DNA of 42,341 nt from an uncultured Clostridia bacterium. Lineage in GTDB: Bacteria > Bacillota > Clostridia > Christensenellales > Aristaeellaceae. Position numbers and translations under genes: made by a program. The stretch lies in the NCBI GenBank assembly GCA_947166385.1, contig CAMVEB010000033.1, positions 1-42,341 on the forward strand, written 5' to 3'. Below are positions 1 to 7,473 of this stretch, piece after piece. Under the pieces are notes generated by a model. It had not been told where the DNA came from and did no database searches. It saw nothing but the letters and a program-made list of their open reading frames with translations. Position 1 is the stretch's first letter. The number at the start of each line of letters is the position of its first letter.

Positions 1-85
1 TGTCGACCGTCAGCGGGGCGATCACCATGTTCTTCAGGCCGACCGTAGAAGAAACAGTCGGAGAAGCGGTAGGATTGCTAGGCAT
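1..85 (-). CDS. Phage major tail protein, N-terminal fragment
   Basis: Only the first 28 codons are inside the window. The gene starts at an ATG at 85, with GGAGGT about 7 bases upstream, and runs off the left edge. The visible protein begins MPSNPTASPTV and continues with VGLKNMVIAPLTVD. This wording (VGLKNxVxAPLT) is typical of the start of phi13-type phage major tail proteins, the subunits that stack into the siphovirus tail tube. Its place directly downstream of the gp10-like and tail-completion genes is the standard order. The family call rests on a short stretch plus position, so it is good but not certain. Confidence 0.7.
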   Translation of the reverse strand, partial: MPSNPTASPTVSSTVGLKNMVIAPLTVD

Positions 86-103
86 AATCTTTTACCTCCA
101 AAT

Positions 104-514
104 TCATCGGTTTTTGAGCTCGTCTCGGAGGACGCGCTTCATTTCTTCATAGGCCTCATCAGCCCGGGTATCAAAGGCAGGACGGACAAAAGGATGCGCG
201 GGAGCTGGGGCGGGACCACCATGGCCAAACTCTACAGGGTTTGCGTAGTACGCTCCCTTTTCCGAGTGATGCACGCCGATGGTGATCATCTTTCCGCTTC
301 CGCGCCGTTTCTTCACCGATCCTGTGTGGATGGAAGAGTGCAGGGCATCCGTAATGATCTTCGGGTCAGTGCTGGCATTGTGAAGCATCTGCTGTTCGAT
401 AGGAACAGCGCCAGCCTTCAGGGCACGGTTCACACCGGGACCCTGATCCAGCGCGTAGGCCATATTGGTCAGGTCATTCTTCAGGTCATCAAACCCACGA
501 AGTTCAATTGCCAT
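104..514 (-). CDS. HK97 gp10-like head-tail / tail-terminator protein
   Basis: A protein of 136 residues. The open frame extends further upstream, but the ATG at 514 is chosen because GGAGGAT lies just ahead of it and the protein then begins MAIELRGFDDLKNDL, the usual start of the HK97 gp10 family. Further family-like features are an alternating charged N-terminal helix and a C-terminal part with HPFVRPAFD and a final basic helix (EEMKRVLRDELKNR). Such proteins sit at the head-tail junction or end of the tail in siphoviruses. The start overlaps the end of the gene before it by 11 bases, so the two are translationally coupled. Confidence 0.8.
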   Translation of the reverse strand: MAIELRGFDDLKNDLTNMAYALDQGPGVNRALKAGAVPIEQQMLHNASTDPKIITDALHSSIHTGSVKKRRGSGKMITIGVHHSEKGAYYANPVEFGHGGPAPAPAHPFVRPAFDTRADEAYEEMKRVLRDELKNR

Positions 515-869
515 ACTCCACATCCTCCCTCCAGCACCATGTCCACTGGACTGTGTATTGCCGGGTGGCGGTATCGTAGGCAGGCTGGTTGTAACCCTTG
601 TCGGATTCCTCAACCATTGTAAAGCCGTACTGGTACATGGCCATTCGGATCGTATCCGCCATGTCGGTCGGGTCGTTATCACTCCAGAGGTTCAGGTAGA
701 CAAAAGTGCGGAAGGAAGTCACATGATCATCGTGATGGCTTCCTTCCGTGGTTGTCGTGGAGTAAACACAGTACTGTTCCGGAGGATTCTGATTAGGTGA
801 AGTTGCCCGCCATATGCCAGCGTAAACAGGAATGCCGATGTTCGCCAGCGCCTGTTGTACCTGCTTCAT
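504..869 (-). CDS. Tail completion / neck protein (gp11/DUF3168-like)
   Basis: A protein of 121 residues beginning MKQVQQALANIGIPVY. It has no signal peptide or membrane segment. The short N-terminal helix followed by a proline-containing segment and alternating beta strands (FVYLNLWSD, QYTVQWTWCWRE) fits the small tail-completion proteins found between the head-closure protein and gp10. The function is inferred mostly from synteny. The start overlaps the stop of the upstream gene by four bases (ATGA), and its own end overlaps the gp10-like start. This is the tight packing expected of a late head-tail operon. Confidence 0.6.
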   Translation of the reverse strand: MKQVQQALANIGIPVYAGIWRATSPNQNPPEQYCVYSTTTTEGSHHDDHVTSFRTFVYLNLWSDNDPTDMADTIRMAMYQYGFTMVEESDKGYNQPAYDTATRQYTVQWTWCWREDVEYGN

Positions 870-1225
870 CCGCTCACCCCCTTGGCAAGGGAAGCCTTCA
901 GGCCGAGATAGGTGCGCTTGAAGCTATACTCGCCCAGAGTTGAGATGTTCCATTTCTCTCCCTGAAAGCGCACCCACATCCCGGGCTTGATGTCCTCCCG
1001 GTACCGGATGGTGAAGTTGATGACAGCCTCGGTGTTCATGACGTCGGCGGCACGGTAATGCTGGTTTCCGGCATCCGTCACAGCGGCCCATACCCGGCAG
1101 ACCACGACATCTGTCGGGGTGGGATACCCGTTTTCATTGATCACATTCTCTGTATAACCGATCTCGATTTTGTGTTCGAGTTCCCCCGGATGTGGATCGC
1201 TTTCGAAGTTTTTGTAACCCCGCAC
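866..1225 (-). CDS. Phage head-closure / head-tail adaptor protein
   Basis: A protein of 119 residues. The start is a GTG at 1225 with GGAGG nine bases upstream; no in-frame ATG precedes it. It is rich in beta strand, and stretches such as GELEHKIEIGY, FTIRYREDIKPGMWVRFQGEKWNI and the final LGLKASLAKGVSG resemble phage head-tail joining proteins (SPP1 gp16 / Phage_H_T_join type). In that family the domain is a small beta barrel that closes the portal after DNA packaging. It lies directly after the connector gene and overlaps the next gene by four bases. Confidence 0.75.
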   Translation of the reverse strand: MRGYKNFESDPHPGELEHKIEIGYTENVINENGYPTPTDVVVCRVWAAVTDAGNQHYRAADVMNTEAVINFTIRYREDIKPGMWVRFQGEKWNISTLGEYSFKRTYLGLKASLAKGVSG

Positions 1226-1240
1226 AGGCCATCACCTCCG

Positions 1241-1549
1241 TCAGAACATCTTTTCAGGATCTCGATACCGGTACAGCAGATTGTCAAACGCCATACGGGT
1301 TGCTTTGTAGGTCGTCATATCGGGAATGTCCCGATTCTCATAGTAAAAACTGGTCATGAGGATGACGGCCAGCCGGACAGGCTCAGGAGCGTCCGGGATA
1401 ATACCTTCATCATCGGGTTCCTCAAAGGAGACCCGGCAGTAGTCCTCGGCTTCTGCCTGAGCCTGTTTGATCAGGCCCTCGATATAGGAATCTTCCTCAT
1501 TGTGCTCGATACGCAGATGGGTTTTGACCTCATCAACCGTCACGATCAT
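1241..1549 (-). CDS. Head-tail connector protein (gp6-like)
   Basis: A protein of 102 residues starting MIVTVDEVKTHLRIEHNEED, with DSYIEGLIKQAQAEAEDY following. This all-helical pattern is typical of the gp6/gp15-like head-tail connectors (phage_connect_1 type), which form a ring under the portal. The C-terminal half has the usual PVRLAVILMTSFYYENRD helix. ATG at 1549 is preceded by GGAGGTGATCCCCG. The 3' end of the upstream gene overlaps this start by 17 bases. Confidence 0.8.
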   Translation of the reverse strand: MIVTVDEVKTHLRIEHNEEDSYIEGLIKQAQAEAEDYCRVSFEEPDDEGIIPDAPEPVRLAVILMTSFYYENRDIPDMTTYKATRMAFDNLLYRYRDPEKMF

Positions 1550-1802
1550 CGGGGATCACCTCCTGAAGAGGCGCGATGATCCCGGCATCCCGCAATACGG
1601 ACAGCAGGCGGTTGTAGTCCTCGCGGAGCTGGGCTACGGTGGTCGCCGTGCTGTCAGCCAGAAAGGGCAGCTTGACAGTTTCACCTCCCGGAGGAAGATC
1701 GAACAGTCCCTCGCCGCCTTCCACACTGGCACCGGGCAGGAAGGTCAGCTTCCCACCGATGACCAGTTCATTACCGCCATGGGCAAAATAGCACTTCGAC
1801 AT
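1533..1802 (-). CDS. Small head-fibre-like / decoration protein
   Basis: A protein of 89 residues. It carries the element GGNELVIGGKLTFLPGASVEG and, further on, TTVAQLREDYNRLLSVLRDAGII. Both elements recur in the larger protein encoded next to it at 1806-2462 (GGEVTHIGGKLVFEEGGSIAG and KDAFNALLIGLKNAGIM), so the two are paralogues. Such sequences are annotated as head fibre or capsid-associated proteins in related prophages. This copy lacks the beta-rich C-terminal domain. The start at 1802 follows GGAGGGATAAGCC. The role is inferred from the family name and its position after the capsid gene. Confidence 0.55.
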   Translation of the reverse strand: MSKCYFAHGGNELVIGGKLTFLPGASVEGGEGLFDLPPGGETVKLPFLADSTATTVAQLREDYNRLLSVLRDAGIIAPLQEVIPDDRDG

Positions 1803-1805
1803 GGC

Positions 1806-2462
1806 TTATCCCTCCTGCGTGGTCGGCTCCACGATCTTCATCGTGAAGGTAGTCTCGGCATAGCCATCAGCCTTCAGGGTGAAATGCTTATCACCAGTCA
1901 GGTATTCTGCCTGATCGGCCTTGATGTACAGCACAAAGTCGCCAGCGGAAAGGTCAAGGGTAGTCGCTTCGGCTGCGTCATCCGCAGACAGCGTAACACT
2001 CGCGCCGGTATCGTCGGTGAACTTCACGCCCACGACAGATCCAAGGCCCGTGCGAACACCAAAGCCCAGCCACTTATGCTTGCCCCAAGCTGTTCCATGG
2101 TCAGCATCGGCCAGTTCACTGACCTTGCAGTTGAGGGTAATAGTGATCTCCGTACCATCGATCGTCACGGTCGCATGACCACTGTTGGCGGCAGTTTCAC
2201 TGGTCGGCATGGAAGCAGGCGTCGGGCATGCCAGAACGGAGACATTCCAACTGTCCGGAACCATGATTCCGGCGTTTTTTAGCCCTATGAGAAGAGCGTT
2301 GAAGGCATCCTTCACATCCTTCACCTGGTTTCCGGTTACGGGTTCCTGGTTCGCGGCACCGGGGAATCCTGCAATACTGCCGCCTTCCTCGAATACCAGT
2401 TTGCCGCCGATATGGGTGACTTCGCCGCCCTGCTCGGTATAGTTTTTCGCGTTATAGCTCAT
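1806..2462 (-). CDS. Head-fibre-like protein with Ig-like C-terminal domain
   Basis: A protein of 218 residues. The first 75 residues carry the head-fibre signature (IGGKLVFEEGGSIAGFPG, then KDVKDAFNALLIGLKNAGIMVPD). From about residue 95 the sequence is threonine- and valine-rich beta sheet (ATVTIDGTEITITL, GASVTLSADDAAEATTLDL, FTLKADGYAETTFTMKI), as in Ig-like or adhesion-type domains displayed on capsids. ATG at 2462 follows GGAGGTGCTGAGTT. The gene is immediately downstream of the major capsid gene, separated by a GC-rich hairpin. It is probably a decoration protein; carbohydrate or surface binding by the C-terminal domain is a guess. Confidence 0.55.
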   Translation of the reverse strand: MSYNAKNYTEQGGEVTHIGGKLVFEEGGSIAGFPGAANQEPVTGNQVKDVKDAFNALLIGLKNAGIMVPDSWNVSVLACPTPASMPTSETAANSGHATVTIDGTEITITLNCKVSELADADHGTAWGKHKWLGFGVRTGLGSVVGVKFTDDTGASVTLSADDAAEATTLDLSAGDFVLYIKADQAEYLTGDKHFTLKADGYAETTFTMKIVEPTTQEG

Positions 2463-2486
2463 AACTCAGCACCTCCAATGCTGGAA

Positions 2487-2513
2487 GGGAGCCGCCCATT
2501 ACAGACGGCTCCC
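2487..2513 (-). terminator. Hairpin after the capsid gene (weak or no terminator)
   Basis: An eight-base-pair perfect inverted repeat (GGGAGCCG / CGGCTCCC) with an 11-base loop lies between the capsid stop and the next start. It is not followed by a real T tract, so it more likely stabilises the abundant capsid mRNA or lowers read-through. Confidence 0.4.
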
Positions 2514-2528
2514 ATGGTCGTTGGGGGA

Positions 2529-3722
2529 TCAGGCCTTCACAGCCAGGCACTTCATGGCCTCAGCCAGCACCAGACGGCCATCTACGCGCTGGGTAGCGCG
2601 GAAACCGACCTGACCGGTAGCGGCATACAGCTCATTCAGGCGCTGGAAGGAACGGCCCTGGCGATCAGCGATCCAGTAGGACTTGAAGTCACCGAACAGG
2701 ATCACCTTGTTTCCGGAGTCAATTTCCGGCATGAAGGGAGAAGTCACCAGGCGGTAGTTCAGCAGGGTGTCCGGCTGACCTTCCTTGAGGCCCGGCTGCC
2801 AGAGGTACTGGCCCTGACCATCCTTCAGTTTCCGGAGGGCCTTCAGTGTACTGTCATTCAGCAGGAAGACGGCTTTCTTCCGGTACACACTCTTGATAGA
2901 GTGGATCAGATCGAAGATCTCATCCGCAGTCGGCGTGTTTCCATTGGTGGTAACACCAATGCCTGCACCGTTCGTGGCATGCAGCAGACCCGTGGGCTTA
3001 CCGGTGCCATTACCGGTGATGAAGGCTTCCTCTTCGGCAGCACCGATCCGGCGGGCAAACTCAGCAGCGATGTAGCTTTCAATATTGAAAACACTGTCCT
3101 GCAGAAGTTCGTCGGAAACCTTGATCATGGTGGCCACCTTGTGAGCGCCGATGGTAATCTGACCGAAGGTGTCATCACTATCGGGGATCGTACCTTCTTC
3201 ATCCACCCAGGAGGCAGTGCCGTGGGAAGCCACCAGCGGGATCTTCCGATCGCCGGAACTGGTCTGGATGACAGTGCACAGCGAACGGAGAACGTTCTCC
3301 TCCTCGAGGCCCTGCACCAGGGTGCGTTCGTACTCATCCGGTACGAGATAGCCACCTTCGGAGTCGGTGCCAACCTGCAGGGCGTTCATCACACCCGGAG
3401 TGGCGACCCGATTCCGGATCATGCCCCAGAAAGCAGTCTTGTACTCATCGGAAGCACGGCCCTGCTTCTGGGCAGTGGGGGCAACGGGACGGGAAACCAA
3501 CGGCGCAGCGGTCGGCTGATCCATCTCACGATCAATCGCAGCCTGACGCTCAAGCCGGTCAATTTCCTTGCCGAGAGCGACTACATCGGCCTCCATCTTC
3601 TCGTAGGTCGCGTTGTCCTCGGCGGATACGGTGCCATCTTCGGCACGATGGGATTCCAGGAACGCTTTGGTCTCGTTCCACAGGTTGGCGCGTTTTTCAC
3701 GCAGAGCAAGAATCTGATTCAT
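2529..3722 (-). CDS. Phage major capsid protein, HK97 fold
   Basis: A protein of 397 residues. Residues 1-105 are a charged, coiled-coil-like scaffold (delta) domain (MNQILALREKRANLW, KEIDRLERQAAID). From about residue 107 (GRASDEYKTAFWGMIRN) comes the HK97 shell domain, with the typical DSEGGYLVPDEYERTLVQGL, EEEAFITGNGTGKPTG and KVILFGDFKSYWIADR segments. The scaffold would be cut off by the neighbouring ClpP-like protease during maturation. It sits in the canonical portal - protease - capsid order. The ATG at 3722 has AGGAGGA upstream. Length and content are normal for the family. Confidence 0.95.
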   Translation of the reverse strand: MNQILALREKRANLWNETKAFLESHRAEDGTVSAEDNATYEKMEADVVALGKEIDRLERQAAIDREMDQPTAAPLVSRPVAPTAQKQGRASDEYKTAFWGMIRNRVATPGVMNALQVGTDSEGGYLVPDEYERTLVQGLEEENVLRSLCTVIQTSSGDRKIPLVASHGTASWVDEEGTIPDSDDTFGQITIGAHKVATMIKVSDELLQDSVFNIESYIAAEFARRIGAAEEEAFITGNGTGKPTGLLHATNGAGIGVTTNGNTPTADEIFDLIHSIKSVYRKKAVFLLNDSTLKALRKLKDGQGQYLWQPGLKEGQPDTLLNYRLVTSPFMPEIDSGNKVILFGDFKSYWIADRQGRSFQRLNELYAATGQVGFRATQRVDGRLVLAEAMKCLAVKA

Positions 3723-3740
3723 AATGAAAATCCTCCTTCA

Positions 3741-4520
3741 TCATTTCAAAAGCGACAGCCTTTTCTCCAGGTCTGCCGCTTTTACTCGGTTGTCAGGGGT
3801 AACAGGTTCGGGTTTCTTGGGTTCCTCGAGGGTTGGAACCACATCAGGCGGGTGTTCAGGTTCATCCTTCACCACATTCTGCGGTTTCGGCATGGACGCG
3901 ATCACCCGGTTCATGAGACAAGCCGCAGCGGATTTACGTTCGAAGGTATAGGCCGCCATGTCATCAGGCAGGTCTTCCGCGCCGGTGTACAGGACTTCAT
4001 CGCAGAAGCCGAGTTCCTTGGCTTTCAGGGCGTTCATCCACGTTTCACTGTCCATAAGCTGGGAGATCTTTTCCCGGCTCAGCCCGGTCTTGATCTGGTA
4101 AGCATTGATGATGCTTTCCTTCACCTCGTCCAGCAGCTGGATGGCTTTCCGCATCTCTTCCGTATCGCCCATGGCCATCGTGAATGGATTGTGGATCATC
4201 ATCAGACTGGTGGGACTCATGGTCACGTGTGTGCCAGCCATCGCAATAACGGAAGCGGCAGAAGCTGCCATGCCGTCAATCTGGATGGTCACATCACCCG
4301 GATAATCCATGAGCATGGTGTAGATCTGGCTTGCCGCGATGCAGTCACCACCGGGCGAGTTCAGGTGAATAGTAATGGGGCCGTTTCCGGCGAAGAGCTC
4401 CTCCTTGAACATGGCGGGCGTGATATCATCGGAGAACCAGGATTCTTCCGCGATCACACCGTCCAGGTACAGGGTGCGGGACTCATCGTCGTTGCGGACC
4501 CAGTTCCAAAAGTGTCGCAT
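3741..4520 (-). CDS. Prohead maturation protease, ClpP-like
   Basis: A protein of 259 residues of the Clp-type head protease family, which removes the scaffold domain of the capsid protein during prohead maturation. The ClpP core lies within roughly residues 15-185. The nucleophile motif GMAASAAS places the serine near residue 87, and MMIHNP places the histidine near residue 110. The usual third acidic residue falls in MDSETWMNA, where glutamate stands at the expected position. INLNSPGG-like IHLNSPGGD is also present. The last 70 residues are a proline-rich and charged tail. The start shares one base with the portal stop, so translation is coupled to portal. Confidence 0.92.
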   Translation of the reverse strand: MRHFWNWVRNDDESRTLYLDGVIAEESWFSDDITPAMFKEELFAGNGPITIHLNSPGGDCIAASQIYTMLMDYPGDVTIQIDGMAASAASVIAMAGTHVTMSPTSLMMIHNPFTMAMGDTEEMRKAIQLLDEVKESIINAYQIKTGLSREKISQLMDSETWMNALKAKELGFCDEVLYTGAEDLPDDMAAYTFERKSAAACLMNRVIASMPKPQNVVKDEPEHPPDVVPTLEEPKKPEPVTPDNRVKAADLEKRLSLLK

Positions 4521-5803
4521 CAGGGTTTGTTCCTCCTTTCAGGGGTTTGTTGTCGTTGGGATGATTGCTTGCTGTCGTCATTTTCCTTTGCTGCGTCTTT
4601 TTCGTATGCAGCACCAGCCATTTTCAGGGGCATCATATTTCCGTTGACAAGGTAGGTATCGCCGCCCTCTTCAGCGGGAATGGGATTCAGATTTTCCAAC
4701 GCACGGATGTCATTCGGAGACATGAATCCATTGTTGATGCCAATCGCATAACCTTCCATGCGGGATTTGTAGTCACCGCGCATCAGGCCGTCCATGTTGA
4801 ACTGCACATAATAGCGCCCCTTCTCCTGATCGGTGAAAAGGGCGCGGTTCATAGCCTGTTCAATTCTGACGAGCCAGGGCCGGATGGTATGCACGGCAAA
4901 GTCAATGCTCTGGTGTTCGATATTGGAGAAGGTTGCGTGCTCCAGATTACCTACGAGGTGAGGCGGCACCCTGTAGATCCGGCAAATCTCATCCACCTGA
5001 AACTTGCGGGTTTCCAGAAACTGCGCTTCATTATTCGGGATGGCAATCGGCTCAAACTTCATGCCTTCTTCCAGTATGGCCACACGGTTGCTGTTGGAAG
5101 AACCACCATAGGCGCTGTTCCAGCTTTCGCGGAGGGCCTTCGGGTTCTTCACGGTGTTCGGGTGTGTCAGGATACCGGAAGGTCGTGCGCCATTAGAGAA
5201 GAACTTACTGCCGTATTCCTCGGAAGCGATCCCAAGGCCGATCGCGTTTTTTTCCAGCGCGATGGGGCTGTAGCCCATGATCCCGTCAAAGCCGAGGCCG
5301 GGGATGTGCAGGACATCCTCTGGGGACAGCACCACCTGTTCTCCGGTACTGGTCATGTAGGTATAAGTCAGAATGCCTTTCTTATCCCTGTCCACTGTCA
5401 TCTTATCCGGCAGCAGTGGGTACAGGCCGGTGACCTGGTTCCGACCAGACCGGATGATCTGGCAGTAACTGTTTCCCCAGAGCAGCAGGTGGGCCAGCAT
5501 GACTTCCCGCAGAACAAAGGATGTCATCTCACTGTTAGGCTCGTCATGGAGTAGCGGATACAGCGGATGCTCTGTTGCTTTGCGGTTCCCGTCTTCCTTA
5601 GCTTCGTACACTCCCAGCGGCAGGCTGGCGACTGTTTCCGAGATGACCCGGACACAAGCGTAGACCGTTGAAAGCTGGATCGCGGTGTTTGCGTTGACCG
5701 GTTTCCCGGAGCCGCTGGTGCCGAAGTAGAAGGTTGGCGCGGCGCTGACGCTGTCCTGGGGCTTATCCCGCGCACGGAACAGCCCAGCAAAAGGATTCTT
5801 CAT
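4520..5803 (-). CDS. Phage portal protein, HK97 family
   Basis: A protein of 427 residues that forms the twelve-subunit ring through which DNA enters and leaves the capsid. Family-typical stretches are visible: AIQLSTVYACVRVISETVASLPLGVYE near residues 40-70, PLYPLLHDEPN, the loop MLAHLLLWGNSYCQI, YRVPPHLVGNLEHATFSNIEHQ and the final LNPIPAEEGGD. It starts at an ATG at 5803 with GGAGGAAACCGC in front. It is the first gene of its transcript, because a promoter-like sequence and a leader hairpin lie directly upstream and the next genes upstream are separated by the plus-strand Abi gene. Confidence 0.95.
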   Translation of the reverse strand: MKNPFAGLFRARDKPQDSVSAAPTFYFGTSGSGKPVNANTAIQLSTVYACVRVISETVASLPLGVYEAKEDGNRKATEHPLYPLLHDEPNSEMTSFVLREVMLAHLLLWGNSYCQIIRSGRNQVTGLYPLLPDKMTVDRDKKGILTYTYMTSTGEQVVLSPEDVLHIPGLGFDGIMGYSPIALEKNAIGLGIASEEYGSKFFSNGARPSGILTHPNTVKNPKALRESWNSAYGGSSNSNRVAILEEGMKFEPIAIPNNEAQFLETRKFQVDEICRIYRVPPHLVGNLEHATFSNIEHQSIDFAVHTIRPWLVRIEQAMNRALFTDQEKGRYYVQFNMDGLMRGDYKSRMEGYAIGINNGFMSPNDIRALENLNPIPAEEGGDTYLVNGNMMPLKMAGAAYEKDAAKENDDSKQSSQRQQTPERRNKP

Positions 5804-5826
5804 GCGGTTTCCTCCATAAAAAGAAG

Positions 5827-5850
5827 AGCCGTCCGGCTGTCCGGATGGCC
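5827..5850 (-). terminator. Leader hairpin before portal (attenuator-like)
   Basis: On the minus strand a ten-base-pair stem with one mismatch and loop ACAG is followed by CTTCTTTTTAT and then by the portal ribosome binding site. A similar hairpin followed by TCTTCTTTTG lies in the same place in front of metK (17557-17584). It looks like an intrinsic terminator right after the promoter, as with lambda tR'. Strength not tested; it could instead only stabilise the mRNA end. Confidence 0.5.
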
Positions 5851-5864
5851 CTCTGTGTATTTTT

Positions 5865-5925
5865 CCACGATACCATTATACATGAGATTTTCCCAGAGAT
5901 CGTCTCACTATTTGGACAATTTAAT
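5865..5925 (-). promoter_or_regulatory. Late promoter P1 (portal operon), conserved with P2
   Basis: On the minus strand there is a perfect TATAAT (bases 5875-5880) preceded by TG. Upstream lie the boxes GACGAT and TGTCCAA. The same three blocks occur with the same spacing at 17596-17656 in front of metK (common core TGTATAATGGTA-k-CGTGGAAAA). There is no good TTGACA at -35, which suggests dependence on an activator or alternative factor. Confidence 0.65.
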
Positions 5926-5930
5926 TTACG

Positions 5931-5959
5931 ATGACAAAGTGCCTCTGTGATGGTATAAT
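5931..5959 (+). promoter_or_regulatory. Sigma-A-type promoter of the abi gene
   Basis: ATGACA at 5931-5936 (one mismatch from TTGACA), a 17-base spacer and TATAAT at 5954-5959 with an extended TGg just upstream. It points to the plus-strand abi gene 30 bases further on and lies back to back with P1. Confidence 0.75.
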
Positions 5960-5989
5960 ACAAGGGATATTTTTACGGAGGAAATTCAC

Positions 5990-6979
5990 TTGAGTATTGA
6001 TCTTAGAGCAGAGAAACCCAAAAAGACAGCTCAGGAGCTTGTGACCTTGCTCAGAGAAGAAAAAGGTGTAACTTTCTCCATTATGAATGAAGATGAAGCG
6101 GCAAGCTATCTATCCGAGCGGAACAACTACCTACGGACTGCCTCTTACAGAAAGAATTATCAAAAATACCTTCACACTGAGAACAAGGGAAAATATATCA
6201 ATCTGGATTTTGCTTATCTGGTCGAACTTTCAACAATCGACTATCATCTGCGGACAATTCTGCTGAGGATGTGTATTAATATTGAGCATGCCATGAAGGT
6301 TATGCTTGTTGAAACCGTTTCTCGAGCAGATGGTGAAGATGGTTATCAGATAATAGACGATTTTATTAAGGAGTGTCCATCAGTTTTATCAGATATAGCT
6401 CAAAAGGCCGATGCTGTTTTCACGAAGGATCTGATTAATAAGTATTTTGATATATGCTATGTGGTTGATGAAGGACCGATTCTTAGGACCGAGGTGCTCA
6501 GTTCAAATTGTCCGATTTGGGTTTTTATGGAAATAATCGGTTTCGGTATGTTGACTCGTTTCTATGAGTTCTGCATCAAAAGAGGTCTGCTTTCTGGTGA
6601 TCAACTTCCAACGAATGTTCTTAATCCGGTCAGAAGTTTGCGAAATGCATGTGCACACAATAATTGCCTGTTAAATAATATGGGGGCTACTTCGGACACA
6701 GCACCACCGGAGATTATTTCTCAGTTCGTAGCCGGGCTATCAGACATCCCAAAAGTTGGACGCAAAAAGAAATTAACCTGTCGGCCACTGTTGGAAATTG
6801 TTTGCATGCTTTATGCGTACAAGAGTATTGTCTCAGCAAACATTTATAATACTGGCATGCAGGAATTGAAAGCATTTGCAGACGGCAGGATGATAAAGCG
6901 TATCGATTATTTTTCACCCAATTTCCTGGTGACTTCTTCACTCGAATTTCTGCAAAAAATCATTGACAACCTTATTTGA
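5990..6979 (+). CDS. Abi-like (AbiD/F, Abi_2) abortive infection protein with HEPN motif
   Basis: A protein of 329 residues. The start is a TTG at 5990, supported by GGAGGA seven bases upstream. The sequence has the helical Abi_2 pattern (SYLSERNNYLRTASYRKNYQKY, LVELSTIDYHLRTILLRMCINIEHAMKV). Around residues 215-223 it has SLRNACAH, an R-x4-H motif of the HEPN ribonuclease-fold superfamily; Abi proteins of this family are thought to act on RNA during infection. It stands alone on the plus strand inside the minus-strand late region, with its own promoter and terminator. Its codon use is AT-richer than its neighbours'. This is the arrangement of a moron gene that can be expressed from the prophage to exclude other phages. 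Confidence 0.8.
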   Translation: MSIDLRAEKPKKTAQELVTLLREEKGVTFSIMNEDEAASYLSERNNYLRTASYRKNYQKYLHTENKGKYINLDFAYLVELSTIDYHLRTILLRMCINIEHAMKVMLVETVSRADGEDGYQIIDDFIKECPSVLSDIAQKADAVFTKDLINKYFDICYVVDEGPILRTEVLSSNCPIWVFMEIIGFGMLTRFYEFCIKRGLLSGDQLPTNVLNPVRSLRNACAHNNCLLNNMGATSDTAPPEIISQFVAGLSDIPKVGRKKKLTCRPLLEIVCMLYAYKSIVSANIYNTGMQELKAFADGRMIKRIDYFSPNFLVTSSLEFLQKIIDNLI

Positions 6980-7034
6980 ATGCCGTATACTTGATCTGTT
7001 ATCAGGGCGTGAGCTCTTAAAGAGTGATCGTTCG

Positions 7035-7070
7035 CAAGGACAATGCCTGCATTGTCCTTGATCCCTTTTT
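7035..7070 (+). terminator. Rho-independent terminator of abi
   Basis: A perfect 11-base-pair stem (CAAGGACAATG / CATTGTCCTTG) with loop CCTG, followed by GATCCCTTTTT. It lies 55 bases after the abi stop. Confidence 0.85.
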
Positions 7071-7117
7071 GGGGCATTTTTGTGTTGTTTATTTTACAGT
7101 GATTGCTATTCTGGCCA

Positions 7118-7459
7118 TCACAGCCCACTTCCGGTTTTCTTATCATGGCACTCTTTGCAGAGAGATTCCCAGTTGGTCTGATCCCAGAACAGCCGCTGGT
7201 CACCCCGGTGCGGGATGATATGATCCACGACAGTCGCCGGGACAATCTTTCCCTCCGCCTGACAGAAAGCACAGAGCGGATGCTGCTTCAGGAACAATGC
7301 CCGGGCTTCACGCCAGCGGGCATCATACCCACGGGCGGAGGATCCGCCGCGCAGGCGATCATCACTGTACATCCGGTGATCCTTACAGAACACCTGGCCC
7401 TGTTCGCAGAACCCGGGACACCCCGGGTAGCGGCAGGGTCTTTTCGGCTTTTGGGGCAT
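7118..7459 (-). CDS. HNH endonuclease, phage packaging-associated
   Basis: A protein of 113 residues. The HNH core is in the second half: CAFCQAEGKIVPATVVDHIIPHRGD followed by NWESLCKECHDKKT, giving the zinc-binding CxxC pairs and the catalytic DHIIP histidine. An N-terminal CRYPGCPGF...CKDH adds a further small zinc ribbon. HNH proteins of this type next to terminase help cut DNA at cos sites in HK97-like phages. Here the gene follows the large terminase instead of preceding the small one, which is less usual. GGAGGTG precedes the ATG at 7459. Confidence 0.9.
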   Translation of the reverse strand: MPQKPKRPCRYPGCPGFCEQGQVFCKDHRMYSDDRLRGGSSARGYDARWREARALFLKQHPLCAFCQAEGKIVPATVVDHIIPHRGDQRLFWDQTNWESLCKECHDKKTGSGL

Positions 7460-7473
7460 TTCAGCACCTCCGT

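Noticed and set aside
2412..4655. Long plus-strand open frame of 747 codons
   Set aside because: It lies antisense to the capsid and protease genes, which have clear family motifs and ribosome binding sites. The plus-strand reading has none.
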